From positions 1-5,861 of the forward strand of contig CASFUI010000290.1 in the NCBI GenBank assembly GCA_949297565.1: DNA of 5,861 bases, in the 5' to 3' direction. The translations under genes were made by a program, and so were the position numbers. The notes beneath the pieces are model-generated. The model saw nothing but the letters and a program-made list of their open reading frames with translations. It was not told the DNA's origin and made no database searches. This stretch comes from an uncultured Eubacteriales bacterium (GTDB taxonomy: Bacteria > Bacillota > Clostridia > Lachnospirales > Lachnospiraceae). Shown here one piece after another: positions 1 to 5,041 of this stretch. Position 1 is the first letter of the stretch. The number at the start of each line of letters is the position of its first letter.

Positions 1-14
1 ATAAGGTTTGAATG

Positions 15-35
15 AAAAACAGGCGTGAAGCCTTG
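15..35 (-). terminator. Weak rho-independent terminator ending the left-hand small operon
   Basis: Read on the minus strand, CAAGGC, the loop TTCAC and GCCTG form a five-pair stem with one bulged A, followed directly by TTTTT. The stem is short, so efficiency is uncertain. It lies about 75 bases past the last possible small frame and is the only terminator-like structure after the DUF3990/HTH and zinc-ribbon genes. No gene is visible between it and the left edge. Confidence 0.45.
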
Positions 36-109
36 AAAAATCAATGGTTTTTGAGGATTAGATAGTGAAATTAAAATTTGCTTTTCCTATATCCGCACAC
101 AGCAGTTAC

Positions 110-247
110 TCACTTTTCCTCAATGTCATCGTGAACTCTTATAACCATCTCGCGATCCAGCTCGCCGATCTCTTCACGCGCATTGCCTTTACGGGTAATA
201 AAATAATATGTATCGTCACCGGTTTCCAGATACCCGTATAACTGCAT
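110..247 (-). CDS. Possible 45-residue hypothetical protein
   Basis: I do not recognise this product. From the ATG at 247 the frame gives 45 residues, beginning MQLYGYLETGDD and ending in an acidic tail (HDDIEEK). The frame is open further upstream, to about 318. A TTG at 274 would add nine residues (LKDDVYDPY), with AAGG only two bases before it. Neither start has a good ribosome binding site, which counts against it. The composition is protein-like, with alternating charged and aromatic residues and no low-complexity stretch. It follows the zinc-ribbon gene by about 50 bases in the same direction, so it would be the last member of that operon. It may instead be the remnant of a longer gene that has lost its own start. 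Confidence 0.35.
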   Translation of the reverse strand: MQLYGYLETGDDTYYFITRKGNAREEIGELDREMVIRVHDDIEEK

Positions 248-297
248 ATACGGGTCATAGACGTCGTCTTTCAAAGCCTTGACGTTCGAATTCCTGT

Positions 298-477
298 TTA
301 TCCAAGGAAACCGACCCCGCTATGCCATTCTTCGTCTTCTTTTCTTCGTTCAGCATACTGCTTCATCTCTTCCTGTGTGACCGGACAGACCCGATACTTG
401 CCGCAATCAAGGCAGTCTGTCACATCCTCTTTACCCGATACAAATAAATATTTGCACGCATCACAAGCATAAATCAT
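298..477 (-). CDS. Small Cys-rich zinc-ribbon-like protein, 59 residues
   Basis: This frame gives 59 residues from ATG (477) to TAA (298). The start is well supported: GGAGG lies eight bases upstream and overlaps the stop of the preceding HTH frame, leaving three bases between that stop and this ATG, so the two are probably translationally coupled. The protein has two Cys pairs, CDAC (residues 5-8) and CLDC (residues 22-25), plus Cys31. Two CxxC knuckles about 14 residues apart are typical of a small zinc ribbon or rubredoxin-like fold. The C-terminal half is charged and probably helical (EEMKQYAERRKEDEE). No signal peptide or membrane segment is present, so it should be cytoplasmic. Similar small Cys-pair proteins are common in Lachnospiraceae without an assigned function, and I do not assign one. 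Its coupling to the DUF3990/HTH gene suggests a shared regulatory or toxin-antitoxin-like context. Confidence 0.72.
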   Translation of the reverse strand: MIYACDACKYLFVSGKEDVTDCLDCGKYRVCPVTQEEMKQYAERRKEDEEWHSGVGFLG

Positions 478-480
478 TTC

Positions 481-1165
481 TTATTCCTCCGTTACCTCCG
501 CATAATCGTACTCCAGCAGATCCTCCATCTGACAGCCCAGTACCTTTGATAAGGCGGTCAGCGTGCCGCCGGTGGCTCTGTTGATGTCCATTGCGCGATT
601 ATCATACTCCTGAAGAGTCCTGAGATTTACCCCGACTTCTCTGCCAGTTCCTTTTGTGAATAGCCACACGCCTTTCGCAGCATCCGTAGCTTTGTTGGCA
701 GCTTTTCCAGTTTTCCAAGGCGCATGGCATAAGACATCTGATTCGCGATATTTCATTTCCGATAAAGGCTCTGGCAAAGGAAAAATAGAAATCATCTGCA
801 CGGTAGCCGATGACCACATCATACTCGGACAGATCCAGCAAATAATTCTTTTTCAGCCAAGCAATGCTGAGTTGCTGTATGGGGGATGAGACCCGGATTT
901 TTCTGTAAGTTACAATAAGCGCCAGCCAGTGCAGGATGGTATACTCCGATAGGTGCAGCACCTTCAGCTTGCTCAGATCAATCTCATACTGGTTGCAGTA
1001 TCCGTCTATATTCTCGCTGCACGCCCACTCTTTTGCCAGTTCTAAATGCTCCGTACAATAAAAGCCGCGGCCATAGTCGTTATATGTTTTCCATTTTCTA
1101 TATACAGACTTTTTTATAATCTCAGAGAATCCGTGGTATAAAATCGTCTTCATCGCCATGCCCAT
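481..1165 (-). pseudogene. Frameshifted DUF3990 protein with C-terminal XRE-type HTH domain
   Basis: Three frames together make one recognisable protein. The first (starts at 1165, 1159 or 1153; MKTILYHG at 1153 is the most family-like) shows the DUF3990 pattern: LYHG near the N-terminus, DYGRGFYCT, AKEWA and DVVIGYRADD. DUF3990 is, as I recall, grouped with ADP-ribosyltransferase-like folds. Homology in this frame ends at about 752 (FIGNE). It resumes in another frame (749-630) with YAMRLGKL, a DUF3990-like tail, then LRMLRKACGYSQKELAEKSG, the first half of an XRE helix-turn-helix. That frame hits TAA inside a GGGG run (630-633), and the second HTH half (VNLRTLQEYDNRAMDINRA, ending in MEDLLEYD) continues in the third frame to 481. 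One extra AT near 750 and one lost G at 630-633 explain both breaks. It could be a toxin-antitoxin fusion or two overlapping genes; either way the HTH is interrupted. Sequencing error is not excluded. Confidence 0.78.
486..490 (-). promoter_or_regulatory. Ribosome binding site of the Cys-rich small gene
   Basis: GGAGG on the minus strand stands eight bases before the ATG at 477 and lies inside the last codons of the upstream HTH frame. It fixes the start of the 59-residue protein and indicates translational coupling to the broken gene before it. Confidence 0.75.
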
Positions 1166-1219
1166 TTCTACGGATATAATTTGTCTCAACTATAATATAC
1201 GCATTATATCCGTAGAAAT
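1164..1219. repeat. Perfect 17-bp inverted repeat around a promoter
   Basis: The left arm ATTTCTACGGATATAAT (1164-1180) and the right arm ATTATATCCGTAGAAAT (1203-1219) are exact reverse complements separated by 22 bases. The right arm falls inside the spacer of the predicted promoter. The left arm covers the early transcribed region and reaches into the first possible start codon (1165). A further ATATCCG lies at 1223-1229. This is the layout expected of an operator pair bound by a repressor, and the XRE domain encoded just downstream is the obvious candidate. Binding is an inference. Confidence 0.8.
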
Positions 1220-1222
1220 CAA
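1194..1222 (-). promoter_or_regulatory. Promoter of the DUF3990/HTH operon
   Basis: On the minus strand TTGATT (1222-1217) is followed after 17 bases by TATATT (1199-1194). Transcription would start near 1187, giving a 5' leader of about 20-35 bases before the possible starts at 1165-1153. A TATAAT also occurs at 1208-1203 but has no good -35 partner. The arms of the 17-bp inverted repeat overlap the spacer and the early transcribed region, so the promoter looks built for repression. Confidence 0.6.
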
Positions 1223-1285
1223 ATATCCGAAAACATTTTCTCAATTCTTGTCTTCTGATTAGCTGAAAATTCGGTCGAGGTTCTT

Positions 1286-1423
1286 TTATGAAATATAAGT
1301 GTCAAAATACGGGAGCCGAATCATAAGACAAATCCCCCCATCTTCCGTCACATCAATTTTAATATACTCAGCAGCTATGCTGATATCGATCAGAAGCTTC
1401 TTCAATTCTTCAGGCAGTACCAT
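1286..1423 (-). CDS. Doubtful small hypothetical protein, 45 residues
   Basis: I do not recognise this product. The frame ends at TAA (1286-1288). The best start is the ATG at 1423, with AGGA six bases upstream, giving 45 residues beginning MVLPEELKKLLIDIS. A GTG at 1483 would extend it to 65 residues but has no usable ribosome binding site, and the open frame runs on without an ATG to a stop near 1553, through the terminator of the upstream gene. The composition looks protein-like, with a leucine-rich amphipathic helix followed by a possible beta pair (YIKIDVTEDGGICLMIRL). No promoter is evident and it sits just behind a strong terminator. It may therefore be the 3' remnant of a lost gene or not coding at all. 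Confidence 0.3.
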   Translation of the reverse strand: MVLPEELKKLLIDISIAAEYIKIDVTEDGGICLMIRLPYFDTYIS

Positions 1424-1500
1424 CTGTTTCCTATCATAAAAATAGTCTTTTACATAAACACCACTTCTTATTATCGGTTGCACCTCATCTTTTAATATGT

Positions 1501-1538
1501 AAAAATAAGGAGCTTGACGAATGGTTCGCCAGCTCCTT
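1501..1538 (-). terminator. Strong rho-independent terminator of the PepSY gene
   Basis: On the minus strand AAGGAGCT (1538-1531) pairs with AGCTCCTT (1514-1507). The stem continues inward as GGCGAA against TTCGTC (one G-T wobble) after a single bulged A, closing on a short loop. ATTTTT follows at once. It begins about 33 bases past the TAA of the PepSY gene and closes that one-gene unit. Confidence 0.88.
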
Positions 1539-1570
1539 CCCTGTATATAATCCTAATTGTCACCTCTCGC

Positions 1571-2389
1571 TTATCTGCCTATTTCATATTTTAAAATTTC
1601 TCCAGTTACAGCATCTATTTCATAATCATACTCAGAATAATTATAATAAAACTCTATCTCATAAGTTGCAATATTATAATCAACATCTAACTCTACTTTA
1701 CTAAATGTTATATCATTAATATTTAACCCTGCATGTTGTGCAACAATTTCTCTGGCCCTTTCAACACCTATATATCCATCGTTAGTAATTATATTATTGC
1801 CGCTGCTGTTATTTACTCTCAGATAATCTTCTTTATAAACAACAACTTCTTTGGTATTTACATCGATACTCAGCTCATATTCCTTTTCACTGTCATAAAA
1901 ATAAATATCATAAACTGTAACGCCATTTTCTCTGTCTTTTTTTACTCTTGTAAATGTTACTTCATTTCCAGACTTGCCAACTCTTTGTAAGGCTATGCTT
2001 TTTGCTTCTTCCTCAGTCATAGAATTCACATTATTATAATTATTATTGTTATTATTGTTATAATTACTATTGTTATTGTTGTTAATATTTACATTATCTC
2101 TTATATCTTTTTCAAAATTACGCACTGTGCCATTAATATAATTTACGTCAATCTCGTATTCGTAAGTACTATCATAAAAATGTATTTCATATTCTCTATC
2201 ACCTATATCTTTATTTATTGATACAAAATTAACATCACTTTCAATTACATTAGCATATTTCAGAGCAATATTTTTTGCTTCTTCTTCAGTGATATTTCCT
2301 CTAAAAACAAAAATATATGCGCATATTCCAACAATTAAAAAAGCCAATACTACAGTAACAACAATACTATAAACTTTTAATTTTTTCAT
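1571..2389 (-). CDS. Membrane-anchored protein with three PepSY domains
   Basis: This gives 272 residues from the ATG at 2389, preceded by AAGGAGG at seven bases, so the start is secure. Residues 6-29 form one hydrophobic segment after MKKLK. There is no lipobox Cys, so it is probably an uncleaved N-terminal anchor with the rest outside the membrane. Three PepSY-like repeats follow at about residues 33-95, 124-187 and 207-269. Each starts with a helix of the TEEEAKxIAL type (the third is more divergent: GVERAREIVAQHA). Each then has beta strands ending in a YExxIDV/YEIDAVTGE pattern. Between repeats 1 and 2 is an Asn-rich linker (residues 99-122, 18 of 24 Asn). PepSY domains are known from propeptides of M4 peptidases and from cell-surface proteins, with proposed roles in inhibiting proteases or modulating the cell-surface environment; the target here is unknown. 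It has its own promoter and terminator. It is very AT-rich compared with prfA. Confidence 0.9.
   Translation of the reverse strand: MKKLKVYSIVVTVVLAFLIVGICAYIFVFRGNITEEEAKNIALKYANVIESDVNFVSINKDIGDREYEIHFYDSTYEYEIDVNYINGTVRNFEKDIRDNVNINNNNNSNYNNNNNNNYNNVNSMTEEEAKSIALQRVGKSGNEVTFTRVKKDRENGVTVYDIYFYDSEKEYELSIDVNTKEVVVYKEDYLRVNNSSGNNIITNDGYIGVERAREIVAQHAGLNINDITFSKVELDVDYNIATYEIEFYYNYSEYDYEIDAVTGEILKYEIGR
2024..2095 (-). repeat. AAT/AAC triplet-rich tract encoding an Asn linker
   Basis: On the minus strand this tract is almost entirely AAT and AAC codons with a few Tyr, Ser, Val and Ile codons, encoding the Asn-rich linker between the first and second PepSY domains. Because the unit is a triplet, slippage would change linker length without breaking the frame. 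The mix of AAT and AAC interrupts perfect repetition, which should reduce slippage. Confidence 0.8.
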
Positions 2390-2460
2390 AATCTTCCCTC
2401 CTTAAATATTGTATATCCACGCACAGAACTCCGCAAATGAGCCTGATTGATAGCTTTCAT
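2386..2460 (-). CDS. Possible 24-residue leader frame before the PepSY gene
   Basis: ATG at 2460 opens a 24-codon frame (starting MKAINQAHLRSSV) whose TGA overlaps the PepSY start as ATGA. It begins only a few bases after the predicted transcription start, and its AAGGG touches the ATG, which is too close for a normal ribosome binding site. The ATGA overlap is the main argument for coupling. Chance is a real alternative, since the PepSY gene has its own strong site. The peptide has no run of one amino acid that would suggest attenuation. Confidence 0.18.
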   Translation of the reverse strand: MKAINQAHLRSSVRGYTIFKEGRL

Positions 2461-2471
2461 CCCTTAATTTA

Positions 2472-2500
2472 TATATAACAGTACATTCCGGGCATGTCAA
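2472..2500 (-). promoter_or_regulatory. Near-consensus sigma-A promoter of the PepSY gene
   Basis: On the minus strand TTGACA (2500-2495) is followed by a 17-base spacer and TATATA (2477-2472). The spacer ends in TGT, giving an extended -10 (TG one base before the hexamer). The predicted start near 2465 gives a leader of about 75 bases. A 14-bp palindrome lies eight bases upstream of the -35, and ATGTACT occurs twice (2506-2500 and 2486-2480), 20 bases apart, touching the -35 and the extended -10. Confidence 0.82.
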
Positions 2501-2508
2501 GTACATAC

Positions 2509-2522
2509 TCGGTTATAACCGA
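2509..2522. promoter_or_regulatory. 14-bp perfect palindrome, candidate operator
   Basis: TCGGTTATAACCGA is a perfect 14-bp palindrome ending eight bases upstream of the TTGACA of the PepSY promoter. It has no loop and no T-tract, so it is not a terminator. Its position and symmetry fit a binding site for a dimeric regulator, acting as an upstream activator or a repressor that contacts the -35. I cannot name the regulator. Confidence 0.5.
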
Positions 2523-2565
2523 CTCTTTACACTTCTTCGCAGCTTTAAATTCTGCCGTAAACAAA

Positions 2566-2600
2566 AATCCGCCCGGTTAAAAAAGAAGCCGGATTATTTT
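2566..2600 (-). terminator. Probable terminator of the prfA-lipoprotein transcript
   Basis: On the minus strand AATCCG (2595-2590) pairs with CGGATT, with additional inner pairing of GG.TT to AACC around a CTTTTTT loop, followed by TTTTTG. The stem carries an asymmetric bulge, so pairing is imperfect. The + strand reading also ends in a T-rich tract. It lies about 85 bases beyond the lipoprotein stop and upstream of the PepSY promoter, where an operon end is expected. Confidence 0.58.
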
Positions 2601-2684
2601 CCAGCTACTTACATTATTATTGCAGATTTTATGTCACGACATCGACCCTTCATTATCACTATCTTATAAACTTCAATTCAATAA

Positions 2685-3806
2685 TTATTGATAGTTTGCG
2701 GACGGTTTCCAATCTAATTGTTCTTCTACATCTCTATAAAAATCTATCATTTGAATAACGGCATTTGTATATTTTTCATCGAATGAGCCTTCCGGACATA
2801 TTCCCTTGTTATTTTTTGAATCCATTTTGAATGTTAAACTTCCGTTCTTAAACAGATCATAAACTGTATCTATATTTTCATCCGTATAAGTATTATCCAC
2901 CCTGTTAAATATAAAATAAAAATAAGTTTCATATAAACTTTGATAATTGTTATTTTTATTAGGTATTAAATCAAAAGTAAATCTTGCTCCATTAGAAGCT
3001 AACGCTATTAAAGGAACATTTGAATAATAATAATCAATAAAATTGCCTGATGTATAAATAAAAGTAGTTCCCAATACCAAGCATCCGTGGCCTTCTCTTT
3101 CTACCACATTCATATATGGATAATAATATGTCATATACATAGTCGATGTATTAAATTCATTTGTACCTGAAATATCGTCAACAAAAGAAATTGACATTCT
3201 ATCAGTATAGGGGTCAACATAATACTCAAAAACTCCTGAATACTTACTGTCAATTATATCTTTAATCTTTTGAGTCATTTCCGTCAGACTATACGTTGTA
3301 TTATACGACTGAACTACAACTTTTAATTCTCCTGTTGTTTCATTTCCTGAAGAATCTTTTACCGAATAATTTACATTATATGAGCCGGCTTTTGATGTAT
3401 CTAAGCCTGATGTGTCAAAGATTGGAGTTAATTCCTCCTTTGAATTATCATTCACCTTTACGAATTCTGCCAGGTTATAATCTGTTGAGTTCAATTTAAC
3501 CTTTGCTTCTGATACCTCTACTTCCGGTTTTGTTGTATCTACAACCTCAACATTAAAGTTATAATCTTTGGTATTTCCGCCATGCTCAACTGCGACAGTT
3601 ACATTATATTTACCCAGCTTTGAATTATCTATATCACTTGATTTTATCGTTCCTGAATAACCGTCCTCAAAAGTAAATAAAGATAAAATATCATAATCCG
3701 AGTTAATTTCTACTGTTTTATTACTCTGGCTTATTCCTTTAGAGCCACAAGCCATAAGACACGACATTGACAAAAATAACACTATTAATAAAATAAATTT
3801 TTTCAT
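2685..3806 (-). CDS. Secreted lipoprotein with two Ig-like domains
   Basis: This gives 373 residues from the ATG at 3806, with AAGGAG eight bases upstream. The N-terminus is a lipoprotein signal: MKKF, a hydrophobic core and the lipobox LMAC, with lipidated Cys at residue 20, so the mature protein should be anchored on the outer face of the membrane. Residues of about 28-90 and 91-167 look like two tandem bacterial Ig-like repeats of the Big_3/DUF5011 type. The second is clearest, with DTTKPEVEV at its start, a VNDNS turn and SKAGSYNVNYSVKDSSGN near its end. Residues 168-373 are rich in Tyr, Phe and Asn, and I do not recognise them. The gene starts 34 bases after prfA with no terminator between, so it is probably read from the prfA transcript. 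It is much more AT-rich than prfA, which suggests a lineage-specific addition. A binding or cell-wall role is an inference. Confidence 0.88.
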   Translation of the reverse strand: MKKFILLIVLFLSMSCLMACGSKGISQSNKTVEINSDYDILSLFTFEDGYSGTIKSSDIDNSKLGKYNVTVAVEHGGNTKDYNFNVEVVDTTKPEVEVSEAKVKLNSTDYNLAEFVKVNDNSKEELTPIFDTSGLDTSKAGSYNVNYSVKDSSGNETTGELKVVVQSYNTTYSLTEMTQKIKDIIDSKYSGVFEYYVDPYTDRMSISFVDDISGTNEFNTSTMYMTYYYPYMNVVEREGHGCLVLGTTFIYTSGNFIDYYYSNVPLIALASNGARFTFDLIPNKNNNYQSLYETYFYFIFNRVDNTYTDENIDTVYDLFKNGSLTFKMDSKNNKGICPEGSFDEKYTNAVIQMIDFYRDVEEQLDWKPSANYQ

Positions 3807-3840
3807 AAATGTTCTCCTTAGTATTTTTCACTCATTTCTT

Positions 3841-4923
3841 CTACCCCGCTTCATTCATGCGGCTCAGCTTGGCCGCCTGGTCTGCGGCTATGCACGCGTC
3901 AATAATCTCCTGAATATCTCCGTCCATAATCTTGTCGAGCTTGTAAAGCGTAAGCCCGATACGGTGATCGGTAACGCGCCCCTGAGGGAAGTTATAAGTT
4001 CTTATTTTCTCAGAGCGGTCGCCTGTTCCAATCTGGCTTCTTCTCGCGTCCGCCTCGGCGTCATGAGCACGCTGGCATTCCATGTCATACAGCTTTGCGC
4101 GAAGCAGGGCAAACGCCTTCTCCTTATTCTGTATCTGAGATTTCTCGGTCTGCGAATAAATTACAATTCCGGTAGGATAATGTGTCAGACGCACCGCAGA
4201 ATCGGTTGTATTTACACACTGCCCGCCGTTTCCCGATGCACGCATGACATCAATTCGAATATCCTTCTCGTCAATATGGATGTCAACCTCCTCGGCCTCC
4301 GGCATAACAGCCACAGACGCGGTTGAGGTGTGAATACGTCCGCCTGACTCTGTCTCAGGCACACGCTGTACACGGTGCACACCGCTCTCATATTTCATGA
4401 CAGAGTATGCCCCCTGTCCCTTTACCATAAATTCAACTTCCTTCATTCCGCCGATTCCTGTCTCATCAGCGTTCACAACCTCAATTTTCCAGCCTCTCGA
4501 CTCTACATAATGCGTATACATTCTGAAAAGCTCCGCGGCGAACAGCGCCGCCTCGTCACCGCCGGCACCGGCGCGGATTTCCACAATAATATCCTTCTCG
4601 TCATTAGGGTCTTTCGGAAGAAGGAGAATTTTAAGCTCATTTTCAAGCTCCTCCACACGCTTTTTTGACTCATTAAGTTCCTCCTTAGCAAGCTCAAGAA
4701 GCTCCTCGTCGGTCTCCTCGTCAAGCATCTGTAGACTGTCGTCAATATTCTGCCTGCATTCCTTATACTCGGTAAACGCAGTTACAATAGGCAGAATATT
4801 ATTCTGTTCCTTCATCAGTCTTCTGAACCGCTCCTGGTCGTTTACGACATCAGGATTGCTGAGCTCCGCTGTTATATCCTCATATCTGTTCACAATATCT
4901 TCCAGCTTGTCAAATATCTCCAT
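3841..4923 (-). CDS. prfA: Peptide chain release factor 1 (RF1)
   Basis: RF1 reads UAA and UAG in the ribosomal A site and triggers release of the finished protein. From the ATG at 4923 the product is 360 residues, the same length as E. coli RF1. An in-frame GTG at 4941 would add six residues but overlaps the AAGGGA ribosome binding site, so the ATG is preferred. Key motifs: an acidic helical N-terminal domain; RAGAGGDEAALFA (about 117-129); the codon-recognition tripeptide PET (189-191) in VQRVPETESGGRIHTS; and the catalytic GGQ (233-235, bases 4219-4227), whose Gln is the methylation target of PrmC. The residue after GGQ is Cys where most RF1 proteins have His. The RF1-type PxT motif, not the SPF of RF2, settles the identity. 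prmC lies 118 bases upstream in the same direction, so modifying enzyme and substrate are adjacent. Confidence 0.97.
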   Translation of the reverse strand: MEIFDKLEDIVNRYEDITAELSNPDVVNDQERFRRLMKEQNNILPIVTAFTEYKECRQNIDDSLQMLDEETDEELLELAKEELNESKKRVEELENELKILLLPKDPNDEKDIIVEIRAGAGGDEAALFAAELFRMYTHYVESRGWKIEVVNADETGIGGMKEVEFMVKGQGAYSVMKYESGVHRVQRVPETESGGRIHTSTASVAVMPEAEEVDIHIDEKDIRIDVMRASGNGGQCVNTTDSAVRLTHYPTGIVIYSQTEKSQIQNKEKAFALLRAKLYDMECQRAHDAEADARRSQIGTGDRSEKIRTYNFPQGRVTDHRIGLTLYKLDKIMDGDIQEIIDACIAADQAAKLSRMNEAG

Positions 4924-4932
4924 TTTATCCAG

Positions 4933-4938
4933 TCCCTT
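4933..4938 (-). promoter_or_regulatory. Ribosome binding site that decides the prfA start
   Basis: AAGGGA on the minus strand lies nine bases before the ATG at 4923. It overlaps the codons that would follow an upstream in-frame GTG (4941), which argues that the GTG is not the start and that RF1 is 360 residues long. Confidence 0.75.
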
Positions 4939-5041
4939 CACTAAAAATTAATAAGCTGTTTTTACGTAAATAATTCTCATGTCTTTGCACACGCATGACC
5001 TGCACGCCGTTCATCTCAGGTGTCCGCAATTTACCCGCTGT

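Noticed and set aside
33..60. Second possible hairpin with A5 and T5 tracts near the left end
   Set aside because: Pairing is limited to short blocks with a 2x2 internal loop and no GC-rich stem. The structure at 15-35 is a better terminator.
656..889. Plus-strand open frame of 77 codons
   Set aside because: It is antisense to the DUF3990/HTH frames, which carry recognisable homology. No ribosome binding site or family pattern was seen.
1164..1219. The 17-bp inverted repeat as an invertible promoter switch or insertion-sequence ends
   Set aside because: The 22-bp interval is too short for known invertible promoter segments, no recombinase or transposase is encoded nearby, and no target duplication is visible.
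2678..2691. 14-bp palindrome TCAATAATTATTGA across the lipoprotein stop
   Set aside because: It consists almost only of A and T, has no loop or following T-tract, and lies partly in coding sequence. It is probably chance.
3815..3840. Five-codon frame (MSEKY) between prfA and the lipoprotein gene
   Set aside because: It is too short to support, and the AAGGAG that follows it belongs to the lipoprotein gene.
3964..4326. Plus-strand open frame of 120 codons inside prfA, and a second one at 4375-4668
   Set aside because: Both lie wholly antisense to the conserved RF1 coding sequence and have no recognisable protein pattern.
4503..4745. Minus-strand Arg-rich frame of 80 codons within prfA
   Set aside because: It is an out-of-frame shadow of the RF1 N-terminal domain, where conserved RF1 residues are read in the other frame.
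4924..5041. The 118-base gap between prmC and prfA, with a 29-codon frame and a TTTACGTAAA palindrome
   Set aside because: The small frame has no ribosome binding site, no convincing promoter or terminator was found, and the 10-bp palindrome can occur by chance in AT-rich DNA.
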